NCBI GenBank assembly: GCA_963718605.1
Contig: OY970363.1
Span: forward strand, 930,001 to 994,000
Reading direction: 5' to 3'
Source of the DNA: JACCXE01 sp963718605
GTDB lineage: Bacteria; Actinomycetota; Acidimicrobiia; Acidimicrobiales; JACCXE01
DNA length: 64,000 bases
Part shown: one piece after another, positions 17,095 through 25,115 of the stretch
How positions within the stretch are numbered: position 1 is the stretch's first letter
Layout of the letters: each line of letters starts with the position of its first letter
Made by a program: the position numbers and the translations under genes
The notes under the pieces: generated by a model
The model's input: the letters and a program-made list of their open reading frames with translations, nothing else
Told to the model about the DNA's origin: nothing
The model's database searches: none

Positions 17095-17732
17095 GCGTGT
17101 TGGGCCGCCGCGCGCTGTTGATGGAAGCTCAAGATCTGCAGCTCGATCGACAGGTCGACTTTGCGGACCGCGACACCCTTGGGCACCGACAGCACACCCG
17201 GCGCGAAGTTGAGAATCGACGTGACCCCCGCCGCGACCAGCCGGTCGGCCACGTCTTGCGCGACGGGCGCGGGCGTGGCAATGACCCCGATCGCGGGCCG
17301 GAGTTCTGACGCCATCGCCGGCAGATCATCGAGGTGGCGCACCTTGATGCCGCCGATCACCTCACCGACGCGGGCCGGATCCACGTCGACCAGGCCGACC
17401 ACTTGGAAGCCACGGGCGCCGAAGCCCTTGTAGTTGGCCAACGCGTGGCCGAGATTGCCAAGACCGACGATGATGACCGGCCAGTCCCGGGTGAGGCCCA
17501 GCTCGCGGCTTATCTCGAAGAGCAGAAACTCGACGTCGTAGCCCACACCGCGCGTGCCGAGGCTGCCGAGGTACGACAGGTCCTTGCGGACCTTCGCGGC
17601 GTTCACGCCCCCCAGTTCGGCCAAGCGTTCGGACGAAATTGTGGTTTCGTGCGCGGCGGCCGCTTCCATCAGGGTTCGTAGGTATACGGGCAGGCGGGCG
17701 ACGGTCGCCTCGGGGATTACGCGCGCAGCCAC
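17091..17732 (-). CDS. rex: Redox-sensing transcriptional repressor Rex
   Basis: NADH/NAD-sensing repressor of 213 residues. It has an N-terminal winged helix (about 1-75, with VRKDLSYLGSLGTRGVGYDV), then a Rossmann domain with GLGNLG at 90-95 and a C-terminal domain-swap helix. It heads the heme operon, as in Streptomyces where rex precedes hemACD. The GTG start at 17732 lies seven bases after a TAGAAT hexamer, so the transcript is probably leaderless. A strong Rex site occurs upstream of the bc operon, while its own promoter has only a half-site. Confidence 0.96.
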   Translation of the reverse strand: MAARVIPEATVARLPVYLRTLMEAAAAHETTISSERLAELGGVNAAKVRKDLSYLGSLGTRGVGYDVEFLLFEISRELGLTRDWPVIIVGLGNLGHALANYKGFGARGFQVVGLVDVDPARVGEVIGGIKVRHLDDLPAMASELRPAIGVIATPAPVAQDVADRLVAAGVTSILNFAPGVLSVPKGVAVRKVDLSIELQILSFHQQRAAAQHA

Positions 17733-17739
17733 AGAACCG

Positions 17740-17745
17740 ATTCTA
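17740..17745 (-). promoter_or_regulatory. -10 element of the rex-hem operon, with a Rex half-site
   Basis: TAGAAT on the minus strand ends seven bases before the rex GTG. Directly upstream the minus strand reads TTTGTGAAA, one intact Rex half-site, but the opposite half is degenerate. Autoregulation is possible but weakly supported. Confidence 0.5.
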
Positions 17746-17747
17746 TT

Positions 17748-18911
17748 TCACAAACGCACAAAGGTGGAGACGACCTCGACGTGGGGCGTGTGCGGGAACA
17801 GGTCGAGGGGCGTCGAGTCGTGCAGGGCGAATCCAGCACCCACGAGCAGCTTCGCGTCGCGGCCGAGTGCGGCCACGTCGCAGCTCACCAGCACGACCAC
17901 GCGCGGCGCACAACGCTCGACCGTCGCGACGCCCTCGGCCATCAATCCCCGGCGGGACGGATCAGCCACGACGGCGTCTACGGGCGTCCCCCGCCACTTC
18001 GCGACATCGCACACGATCACGTCGCAGACGCCTTCGAGGTTGACCCGCGCGTCGGCGGTCGCGAACCGGCCGCCTTCGACCGCGGCGCGTACGTCGAACC
18101 CGCGCTCGTGCAACGCGCCCGCGAACAGGCCGACGCCCGCGTACAGATCCACGACGGTGGACACGTCACGCGCCGCTAGGGCGTCGGCCACGAGACGGGC
18201 CAGCTCGTCGGCACCGTCGGGACGGATCTGGAAGAACGAGCCGGCCGAGATCTGCCACTTCCGGCCCGCCGCTTCTTCGTGAAAGAACGTCGGAGCCGCA
18301 AACCCCGCGGGCCGCGGCTTCACGTCGATGAGCACCTCGCCAGTGCGCGCACCCACGCGCAGCACGGCTTCCTTCGCGCCGGGCCACTGCGCGTCGCGCA
18401 ACATCGTCGCGAGGGTCGGGTGCGCGACGAGGCAGTCGTCAACGGTGACGAGGTCGTGGCTCAGCGACTTCCGGAACGCGGGGCGGCCGTCGCCATCGAT
18501 CGCGACCCGCACGGTCGTGCGGTACGCGAGCGGCGGCAGCGCGACACACTCGGCCACGCTCGGTTCGTCGATGTGGGCGATGCGCCGCAGCGCATCGACA
18601 ACGAGATCGCGTTTGAAGCCGGGCTGCGCGTGCGGCGCGATGTGTTGCCACTCGCAGCCGCCGCAACCAGCGAGGCGGACGGGGCACGGCGGCACCACCC
18701 GGTCGGGGGATGCAATGCGCACCGCGTCAACTTCGCCGCGGGCGAAATCGCGCCGCTCCTCCGTGATGCGCACAGTCACGCGCTCCCCCGGCAGGGCGCC
18801 AGTAACGAATACGACGCGTCCTGATTCCTGACGGCCGATGCCATCACCCCCAGCCACAACGCCGGTGATATCCAGCACTACCTCGGCTTCGGTGTCGTGG
18901 ATTTCAGGCAA
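17748..18911 (-). CDS. TrmA/RumA-family RNA (uracil-5-)-methyltransferase
   Basis: SAM-dependent rRNA or tRNA methyltransferase of 387 residues. It has an N-terminal TRAM domain, the iron-sulfur cysteine cluster CPVRLAGCGGCEW near 76-88, a SAM motif VVDLYAGVGLFAG, and a catalytic-cysteine motif SCDVAALGRD in place of the usual SCNP. DPSRRG replaces the more common DPPR(K/R)G. The start ATG at 18911 overlaps the J-domain gene by eight bases. Which uridine is modified cannot be told. Confidence 0.9.
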   Translation of the reverse strand: MPEIHDTEAEVVLDITGVVAGGDGIGRQESGRVVFVTGALPGERVTVRITEERRDFARGEVDAVRIASPDRVVPPCPVRLAGCGGCEWQHIAPHAQPGFKRDLVVDALRRIAHIDEPSVAECVALPPLAYRTTVRVAIDGDGRPAFRKSLSHDLVTVDDCLVAHPTLATMLRDAQWPGAKEAVLRVGARTGEVLIDVKPRPAGFAAPTFFHEEAAGRKWQISAGSFFQIRPDGADELARLVADALAARDVSTVVDLYAGVGLFAGALHERGFDVRAAVEGGRFATADARVNLEGVCDVIVCDVAKWRGTPVDAVVADPSRRGLMAEGVATVERCAPRVVVLVSCDVAALGRDAKLLVGAGFALHDSTPLDLFPHTPHVEVVSTFVRL

Positions 18912-19785
18912 CGTACGCGCCGCCCAACGCGCGGCGCAGCCGGCGACGGGTCAGCCCGCGGACGCGGTTCGGGACGCTGATCATGTCGAGATCATGCATG
19001 CCGTGGAGTTGGGTCAGGCCACGGCCAGTCACGCCGGTCCCCCACAGTTGCAAAACGCGCAACTTCTCCATGCTCCGTACGTGCACGAGGCCGGCGTCGG
19101 TGACCTGCGTGTTGCCAAGACCCAGCTGCACGATGTTCGGCAACCGAGCGATCAGCGCGAGCCCGGCATCGGTTATGCGCGTGTTCCAAAGTTGCAACAC
19201 CTCAAGACGATCGAGGCCCTGCAAATGCAACAGGCCGGCGTCGGTAATCGGCGTGCGGGACAGGTCGAGGTGCAGCAAGTCGGTCATGCCTTGCAGGTTG
19301 ACGAGTTCATCGTCGTCGATACGTGAGCGCTCGGCGTGCAGAGACCAGAGCCGGTCCGGCGCCAACGTCTTGAGCGCGGAGAACGACGTGGCGCCGTCGA
19401 CCGCCAGACTGATGCGCCGTTCGCCCTCATGGCTCGAATTCGTACCGAGGCCGCCCATCCAGTACGTGAAGCCGGCACCGAGGATCTCCATAGGCGGCGT
19501 CCTGCGGGCACCGTTGGCCTTGCGCTTGCCCCGCACGTTCGGCGCGGCGGCGTCCGCCGCGGCAATCAGCTCCTCGTCATAGCCCCGGCGCATCTTCGGA
19601 TCGCGCAGCACCGTCCACGCCGTGTTGACCGCGGCCATGGCGCGTTCGGCCTCCTCGATCAGCGCCGAGGTGGAACCCGCGTGCGCATCGGGGTGATACG
19701 CGCGGGCGCGCTTGTAATACGCGCGCTTGACCGTGTCAGGCGACGCATCAGCTTTGATCCCCAGAACGTCGTAGTGCGTTGTCAT
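18904..19785 (-). CDS. J-domain protein with C-terminal leucine-rich repeats
   Basis: A 293-residue fusion. Residues ~3-70 form a DnaJ domain (HYDVLGI start, HPD in AYHPDAH, RRGYDEE end). A basic linker follows, then about five RNI-type leucine-rich repeats of ~24 residues with the recurring pattern LxxLxLxxTxITDAGL. The start ATG at 19785 is set by the J domain; the longer frame adds Arg-rich shadow sequence. It presumably recruits an Hsp70 to a partner bound by the repeats; the partner is unknown. It is the first gene of a two-gene unit with the RNA methyltransferase. Confidence 0.88.
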   Translation of the reverse strand: MTTHYDVLGIKADASPDTVKRAYYKRARAYHPDAHAGSTSALIEEAERAMAAVNTAWTVLRDPKMRRGYDEELIAAADAAAPNVRGKRKANGARRTPPMEILGAGFTYWMGGLGTNSSHEGERRISLAVDGATSFSALKTLAPDRLWSLHAERSRIDDDELVNLQGMTDLLHLDLSRTPITDAGLLHLQGLDRLEVLQLWNTRITDAGLALIARLPNIVQLGLGNTQVTDAGLVHVRSMEKLRVLQLWGTGVTGRGLTQLHGMHDLDMISVPNRVRGLTRRRLRRALGGAYVA

Positions 19786-19823
19786 GTTGCTGACACAGAT
19801 TCTCGCAGACCGCCCCCCGGCCC

Positions 19824-19829
19824 TACGAT
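19824..19829 (+). promoter_or_regulatory. -10 element for a leaderless membrane-protein gene
   Basis: TACGAT is followed by six bases and the GTG at 19836. There is no Shine-Dalgarno sequence. It matches the spacing seen at 5084, 17740, 32430 and 32447. Confidence 0.5.
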
Positions 19830-19835
19830 CAGGCC

Positions 19836-20522
19836 GTGTTCGACACCGCGCTGGCCGCAGGAGCCGCCGCGCTCGCCGCCGCGTTCTGCGCCGCCACCTG
19901 GGAACGCTGGCTACTAAGAAAGCGCTCCCACGAAGCAGCCTGGGCTGCCTCCTTCGCCCTCTACGCATTGGCGTCGGCCTCACTGGCCATCGGAATCCAA
20001 GGCGGCTGGAACGGCTTCGTGTTCAGGACCTTCTACGCCACCGGGGCCGTAGCGACAGTGCCCATCCTGGCAATAGGCACGATCTACCTGCACCTAGGCA
20101 AACGCCGAGGCAACCAAGTAGCCGCGGCCACCGTCGTACTAACCGCCATCGGCGTAGGCGTAGTGATGGCAACGCCATTTACGCATCCGTTGCCACTAAC
20201 CGAGCTCGCGCAAGGTTCAAAAGTCTTCGGAGCCGGCCCAAGAATCTTCGCAGCCGTCGGGTCCGGCCTAGGAGCAACAGCAGTAATCGCCGGGAGCCTC
20301 TACACCGCGCTGAAGAGCCGGCAGCGAAGAGCCGTCCAAGCCAACGTCCTGATAGCGCTGGGCGTTACAGCCAACGGTGCTTCAGGCCTACTCAACTCAC
20401 TAGTAGGTGAAACCAGGGGCTTCGTCGTGATGCTGGCCCTAGGAATCACCCTTCTCTTTGCGGGCTTTTTGCTCGCGACGACGCAAACGAAGACGACGCG
20501 CGCGACGCCTGTACGCGTTTAG
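19836..20522 (+). CDS. Polytopic membrane protein of unknown function
   Basis: Not recognised. The 228 residues contain about seven hydrophobic segments with short loops, a GLLNSLVGETRGFVV stretch near the end and a basic C-terminus. From about 20040 onward the codon choice changes: many CTA, GTA, GCA, CCA and CAA codons that are rare in neighbouring genes, suggesting a different origin or relaxed selection. Its stop overlaps that of the converging acyl-CoA dehydrogenase by four bases. Confidence 0.8.
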   Translation: MFDTALAAGAAALAAAFCAATWERWLLRKRSHEAAWAASFALYALASASLAIGIQGGWNGFVFRTFYATGAVATVPILAIGTIYLHLGKRRGNQVAAATVVLTAIGVGVVMATPFTHPLPLTELAQGSKVFGAGPRIFAAVGSGLGATAVIAGSLYTALKSRQRRAVQANVLIALGVTANGASGLLNSLVGETRGFVVMLALGITLLFAGFLLATTQTKTTRATPVRV

Positions 20523-21799
20523 TGACGGCCCCGCATGTACTTCTCCATGCCGTCTGCGTACTGCTCGTAGTACGGGTCTTCCTTGAACAACGGTGCGAAG
20601 TGCTCACGCGCCGCAGCCTTCTTCGCCGGGATGTACTCCGTCGGCCAGTAACCCTCATGCGGCCGGTAGTTCTTGAGAACGTTCCGAGCCACGGTCACCT
20701 TGTGCACTTCGTCAGCGCCGTCGGCCAAGCCCATTGTCGGCGCAGCCGCGTACATCGCCTGCAGCGGAGTCAGGTCCGTCGTGCCCAACGAACCCATGAT
20801 GTGCAGGGCGCGGAATGAGACCTCGCGCAGCACCTTGGCCATCGTGAACTTGATGGTCGCGATCTGGGTGCGGGCGGCCTGCGTTGACGAGTTGTCGATC
20901 GTCCACGCGCCGTGGAGCACGAGCAGACGCAGCATTTCGATCTCGGCGTAGCTGTCGGCGATCGCCTCCTGCACCATCTGGTGGTCGGCGATGATCTTGC
21001 CGTGGGACTCGCGTGACAGCGCCCGCTCGCACATCATGTCGAACGCCTTCTTGCAGTTTGCGATCGTGCGCATGGCGTGATGGATGCGGCCGCCACCCAA
21101 ACGACGCTGAGCCAAAACCTTCGCTCCGTCTTCAGGGCCGAGGAGGTGGTCAAGCGGTACGCGCACGTCGTTGTAGATGATGTGGTTGTGGCTCGACGGG
21201 AAGGGCTGGATCTCGACGCCGGGCGTGTCCCGCGGCACGACGTACATGCCGTTCGTGCACATCACGAAGAGGATGTCGGCGGCGCGACCGGCCGACGTGA
21301 ACCACTTCTCACCGTTGATGACCCATTCGTCGCCGTCCTTGACGGCGGTGGTGCGGAACAGGTTCGGGTCCGAACCGCCCTGCGGTTCGGTCATCGAATA
21401 CGCCGACCAGATTTCTTGGTTGAGCATGGGCTTGAGCCAACGCTCTTTCTGCTCATCGGTGCCATAGGCGGCGAGCATCTCCATGTTGCCGGTATCGGGC
21501 GCGGCCGAGCCGAACAACGCGGGCGCCGAGCCGTACGCGCCGATGACCTCGTTGAGTAACGCCAGTTTCAGCTGACCGAAGCCAGGGCCGCCGAGTTCCT
21601 CGTCGAGGAAGAGGGCCCACAGGCCGCGCTCTTTGATCTGATCCTGGATCGGCTTGACGAGCGCCTTGATCTTGGGATCCTTGGAACGGATCGCGTACGG
21701 GAAGACGAGGTCAAGCGGCTCGATCTCGTTGATGCACAGTTCCTTGCACCAGTCCAGTTGTTCCTGGAATTCCGGCTCGGTAGAAAAATCCCACGCCAC
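20519..21799 (-). CDS. Acyl-CoA dehydrogenase
   Basis: FAD enzyme of fatty-acid or related acyl-CoA oxidation, 426 residues. Motifs include YSMTEPQGGSDP and WFTSAGRAADILFVM in the middle domain and QMVQEAIADSYAEIE in the C-terminal helices. At the catalytic-base position it has ADGADEVHKVTVAR, the variant of ACAD10/11-like enzymes rather than YEGTNEI. The GTG start at 21799 follows AGGGGGAC. It is divergent from a TetR gene, and a TATAAT hexamer on the minus strand lies inside the shared operator. Confidence 0.93.
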   Translation of the reverse strand: MAWDFSTEPEFQEQLDWCKELCINEIEPLDLVFPYAIRSKDPKIKALVKPIQDQIKERGLWALFLDEELGGPGFGQLKLALLNEVIGAYGSAPALFGSAAPDTGNMEMLAAYGTDEQKERWLKPMLNQEIWSAYSMTEPQGGSDPNLFRTTAVKDGDEWVINGEKWFTSAGRAADILFVMCTNGMYVVPRDTPGVEIQPFPSSHNHIIYNDVRVPLDHLLGPEDGAKVLAQRRLGGGRIHHAMRTIANCKKAFDMMCERALSRESHGKIIADHQMVQEAIADSYAEIEMLRLLVLHGAWTIDNSSTQAARTQIATIKFTMAKVLREVSFRALHIMGSLGTTDLTPLQAMYAAAPTMGLADGADEVHKVTVARNVLKNYRPHEGYWPTEYIPAKKAAAREHFAPLFKEDPYYEQYADGMEKYMRGRH

Positions 21800-21833
21800 G
21801 TGCGTGTCCCCCTAGAGGTTTGCAGTCGAATTG

Positions 21834-21856
21834 ATTCACCTGCATTATAGGTGAAT
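21834..21856. promoter_or_regulatory. TetR operator overlapping divergent promoters
   Basis: Perfect inverted repeat ATTCACCT-N7-AGGTGAAT. Its centre contains TATAAT on the minus strand (21849-21844), a consensus -10 for the acyl-CoA dehydrogenase, and CATTAT on the plus strand (21843-21848), placed six bases before the TetR ATG. A repressor bound here would block both genes, fitting autoregulation and control of fatty-acid oxidation. Confidence 0.8.
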
Positions 21857-22547
21857 GCACTTGCATGGGGGCCAGTCGGACGCCGCCGAGGACGCGGGCG
21901 AGTCCACGAGCGGCCGCCTGGTCGACGCCGCCGAGATGCTCTTTGCCGAACACGGCATTGCTTCGGTCAGTCTGCGCGAGATCAACCGCGCCGCGGGCGC
22001 GAAGAACGCCGTCGCCGTGCAGTACCACTTCGGCGATCGCGACGGGATCCTCCGCGCCATCAACGCCAAACACTTTCCTGCCGTCGACGCGCGTCGTCAC
22101 GCCATGCTCGACGAGTACGAGGCCAAGGGCACGCAGGACATCCGCGCGCTCGCAGCCGCCCTCGTGCGTCCGCTCGCCTCGAAGCTCGACGACGCGAATG
22201 GCGGTCGTGAGTACCTTCAGATTTACGCCGAACTGGTGAACATCCCGCCGGCCAAAACCACTCGTAGTGAAGAGAGCGCCGCTTCCGCGCGCGACTCGGT
22301 GCAGCGTTGGCGACTGCTGGTCGAACCGTTCATCGGTGACGACGCGGCGCGCCTGCACCGGCGCTTCGCCACGATCCGATTCAGCGCCACCGAAATCGGT
22401 CGGCGAGCGCGCACCGGGCCGCACCGCGACGACCGACTGTTCGTGAGCGACCTCATCGACTTGGTCGCGTCCATGTTGACGGGCGCACCATCAGACGAGA
22501 CAACGCGCCTAATGGCCGAACGCGACGCGGCCCACCGCAAACGCTGA
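21855..22547 (+). CDS. TetR-family transcriptional regulator
   Basis: A 230-residue regulator: N-terminal helix-turn-helix in LFAEHGIASVSLREINRAAGAKNAVAVQYHFGDRDGI, then a helical ligand-binding domain. The ATG at 21855 overlaps the right arm of the operator, consistent with a leaderless transcript; the HTH begins about 20 residues in, so a start at TTG 21861 is also possible. The divergent acyl-CoA dehydrogenase suggests that the inducer is an acyl-CoA. Confidence 0.92.
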   Translation: MHLHGGQSDAAEDAGESTSGRLVDAAEMLFAEHGIASVSLREINRAAGAKNAVAVQYHFGDRDGILRAINAKHFPAVDARRHAMLDEYEAKGTQDIRALAAALVRPLASKLDDANGGREYLQIYAELVNIPPAKTTRSEESAASARDSVQRWRLLVEPFIGDDAARLHRRFATIRFSATEIGRRARTGPHRDDRLFVSDLIDLVASMLTGAPSDETTRLMAERDAAHRKR

Positions 22548-22669
22548 CCTAGCGCAAAGCCCAAAGCCTGACCCGGTAGCCCCAGGGAGTTACGGCCACG
22601 GGCCGCGGAGGATCCGGCTTTGCCGGTCCGGAGCATAAGAACGCCGGCCGTCAGGCCGTCGATCAAGCT

Positions 22670-22696
22670 CGCCGTCGAACCTCCGGTTCGACGGCG
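22670..22696. terminator. Hairpin in the 154-base convergent gap
   Basis: Twelve-base perfect arms CGCCGTCGAACC / GGTTCGACGGCG with a three-base loop, between the converging TetR and acyl-CoA ligase genes. There is no T-run, so it may stop transcription only with help from Rho. Smaller GC hairpins (for example CCGGCTTTGCCGG) fill the rest of 22548-22701; I see no gene there. Confidence 0.55.
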
Positions 22697-22701
22697 AAGA
22701 G

Positions 22702-24195
22702 CTAGCGCAACGCGCGGCGTAGGAGCTTTCCGCCGAGGCCGCGGGGCATTTCTTCGACGAAGGTGATCTTGGTCGGGCACTTGTAGCGAGCGAGGCGTTT
22801 GCCGACGAAATCGATCAGTTGATCCTCCTCGAGATGCACGCCGGGCGACGCGACGACAAACGCCTTCACCGTCTCGCCCGTGTGCGGATGCGACACGCCC
22901 ACAACGGCGACGTCGGCCACGCCGGGGTGGGCGATGATCGCGTCCTCAACCTCGGCCGGGTACACATTGAATCCCGACACGATGATGAGGTCCTTGGCCC
23001 GGTCGACGAGATAGAGATAGCCGTCGTCGTCGGTGATCGCGACGTCGCCCGTGCGTAGCCAGCCGTCGTCGGTCTTCGCGTTCGCCGTCGCCTCGTCGTT
23101 CTCCCAGTAGCCGGCGAACACGTTCGGGCCGCGCACCCAAATCTCACCGGCGTCGCCTTCGAGCGCGTCCTCGCCTTCTTCGTCGATCAGCCGCACCTCC
23201 ATGCCTGGCAGAACGGTCCCGATGGAATAGGGACGGGGTTCACCTTCGAGGACGGAAGAGGTGACGACCGGCGAAGCCTCGGTAAGGCCGTACCCCTGTC
23301 GCAATGGCAGGTTGAAGCGTTCTTGAAAGTCGATCGCGATGTCGGGTGGTAGCGGCGCCGCGCCAGTGAGCGCCAGGCGCACGGTTGCGAAGTCAGCGGC
23401 GCTGACGCGCGGCAGCGACGCCATCGCGGCGAACATTGTCGGCGCGCCGGCCACCACAGTGACTTTGCGATCGCGGATCGTCTCGACGGCTGACACCGGA
23501 TCGAAGCGTTCGACCAGCACCACCGACGCGCCGGCGTGCATCGAGATGCCGAGCACGACGTTGAGGCCGAAGATGTGGAACATCGGCAAGACACCGAGGC
23601 TGACGTCGCCCGCGAGTACTTCGTGGCCGGCCGCACCTTGGGCTTGCTCAATGTTGGACAGCAGGTTCGAGTGCGTCAGCATCGCCGCTTTCGGCGAACC
23701 GCCGGTGCCCGCCGTAAAGATGAGGACGGCGATGTCATCGGGGGCGCGGTCAACGACCGGCGTCGCCTGGCCGCCGAACAGCGCGTCGAACGACGCGGCG
23801 CCGTCGATGCCAGACCCCTCCGGCGCGAGGAAATTGGCGATGCCGAGTTCGGAAACGTCGAGTCCGTTGACCCCGTTCGCGGCGGCGGCACCGGCGATGA
23901 GCACGGTGGGCCGGACGGCCTTGAGCTCACCCTCCATCTCAGCCGCCGGGCTGGCCGGATTGACCGGGACCGCGATCGCGCCCACGCCGAGCACCGCGAA
24001 ATACGAAACAACAAAAAACCAATTGTTCGCCATGGCAATCGCAACACGGTCTCCACTCTCGACCCCCAAACGGGTCAAAGCACCGCGAAGTTCACCGGTT
24101 TGGCGCCGCAAATCTCCATACGTTGTGATCTCGCCGCGGCTCATCACGGCAGGAGCGTCGTCGGGATGCCCGTCGATAATGGATGCGAGGTTCAC
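22702..24195 (-). CDS. AMP-forming acyl-CoA synthetase (fatty-acid-CoA ligase-like)
   Basis: ANL-superfamily enzyme of 497 residues that activates a carboxylate with ATP and CoA. The P-loop is an unusual TAGTGGSPKAAMLTH (normally TSGTTGxPKG). QGYGLTEASPV, GEIWVRGPNVFAGYW, the hinge DRAKDLIIVSGFNVYP and the C-terminal catalytic Lys in PRGLGGKLLRR are present. With the acyl-CoA dehydrogenase nearby, a fatty-acid substrate is likely. The ATG at 24195 is close to the expected N-terminus. Confidence 0.92.
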   Translation of the reverse strand: MNLASIIDGHPDDAPAVMSRGEITTYGDLRRQTGELRGALTRLGVESGDRVAIAMANNWFFVVSYFAVLGVGAIAVPVNPASPAAEMEGELKAVRPTVLIAGAAAANGVNGLDVSELGIANFLAPEGSGIDGAASFDALFGGQATPVVDRAPDDIAVLIFTAGTGGSPKAAMLTHSNLLSNIEQAQGAAGHEVLAGDVSLGVLPMFHIFGLNVVLGISMHAGASVVLVERFDPVSAVETIRDRKVTVVAGAPTMFAAMASLPRVSAADFATVRLALTGAAPLPPDIAIDFQERFNLPLRQGYGLTEASPVVTSSVLEGEPRPYSIGTVLPGMEVRLIDEEGEDALEGDAGEIWVRGPNVFAGYWENDEATANAKTDDGWLRTGDVAITDDDGYLYLVDRAKDLIIVSGFNVYPAEVEDAIIAHPGVADVAVVGVSHPHTGETVKAFVVASPGVHLEEDQLIDFVGKRLARYKCPTKITFVEEMPRGLGGKLLRRALR

Positions 24196-24246
24196 GCGCT
24201 CATCCTAGGAAGACGCGCGCCGATAGGGGGTCCGTGACGCCCGGGA

Positions 24247-24328
24247 AGGAAACGCGAACTACTTGCGCTTGGTGGTCTTACAAGCGCACTCGTAGCCAGT
24301 CGCGAGACGCAAGTAGTTCGCGTTTCCT
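24247..24328. repeat. Perfect 21-bp inverted repeat around a 40-bp spacer
   Basis: The left arm at 24247-24267 starts AGGAAACGCGAACTACTTGC, and the right arm at 24308-24328 is its exact reverse complement. The element lies between the divergent ligase and CAP-protein genes and ends just upstream of the CAP ribosome-binding site. Perfect arms of this length are rare by chance. It could be a palindromic repeat element, a regulator site or a stable 5' UTR hairpin; the sequence does not say which. Confidence 0.85.
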
Positions 24329-24347
24329 ACCCGGAGCGAGGACCGTT

Positions 24348-25115
24348 TTGACCACCTTTTCAACCACGGTGGCTGTGGCTGTCCTCGCCGCAGCTTGGGC
24401 CGTGGCGTCGCCCCTGCAAGTGACGTGCGCGCTGGCCGAGTCGCCCGCGAACATCTCGGCGGCGCCTGAACAGAGCGCGTTGTTCGTCAACGCGATCAAC
24501 CAACTCCGGACGTCCAAAGGTCTCAATGCGTTGGCCGTCGATAACCAGATAACCGGCGTCGCCCAGAACTGGGCCCAGCAGATGGCGGAAGCAGACGGCA
24601 TCTCGCATCGTCTCGACCTACGCGCCGGGATCTCCGGGCTATGGAAGCGCCTCGGCGAAAACGTCGGCTTCGGACCGACGGTCAGCGAGCTGATGAACGC
24701 CTTCATCGCCAGCCCCGGCCATTACGCAAACCTCGTCGACCCGTCCTTCACGCACGTGGGCGTGGGAACGGTTCGTACCTCGGGCGGCTTGCTTTACACC
24801 GCACATGAATTCATGTCGCTTGAGAGCAGCGGACCGGCGGTCACCGCGGCACCGGCTCCCAGCCCGACGCCCGTCGTCACCGCCCCGCGCGTTCGCACGA
24901 CTACACCAAAAGTGACAACGACGGCGCCCCCGGTTACTGCTCCGCCGACGACGGTGGCCCCGGCCCCGCCGACCACGTTGCAGACGACGATTGAATTGCT
25001 ACCGGCTGATCAGCAGCTGCAGAGCAGCAGCAAACACGATCAGAAGAAGCAGCAGAGCAAGAGCAATGGTCGTTGCCGGTCGCATTCCCAGAATCTACAG
25101 GCGATCGTCGTTTAA
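24348..25115 (+). CDS. Secreted CAP/SCP-domain protein
   Basis: A 255-residue exported protein. The TTG at 24348 is chosen because GGAGCGAGGA precedes it at good spacing and it yields a signal peptide (hydrophobic core VAVAVLAAAWAVA, cleavage near ALA-ES). A CAP domain follows (INQLRTSKGLNALAV, GENVGFG, SPGHYANLVDPSFTHVGVG), then a Pro/Thr-rich spacer and a Lys/Gln-rich tail. Bacterial CAP proteins are cell-surface or secreted with mostly unknown roles. The stop overlaps the converging SAM hydrolase stop by four bases. Confidence 0.85.
   Translation: MTTFSTTVAVAVLAAAWAVASPLQVTCALAESPANISAAPEQSALFVNAINQLRTSKGLNALAVDNQITGVAQNWAQQMAEADGISHRLDLRAGISGLWKRLGENVGFGPTVSELMNAFIASPGHYANLVDPSFTHVGVGTVRTSGGLLYTAHEFMSLESSGPAVTAAPAPSPTPVVTAPRVRTTTPKVTTTAPPVTAPPTTVAPAPPTTLQTTIELLPADQQLQSSSKHDQKKQQSKSNGRCRSHSQNLQAIVV

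Noticed and set aside
17733..17760. A full Rex operator in front of rex
   Set aside because: Only one half-site (TTTGTGAAA) is intact; the partner half does not match.
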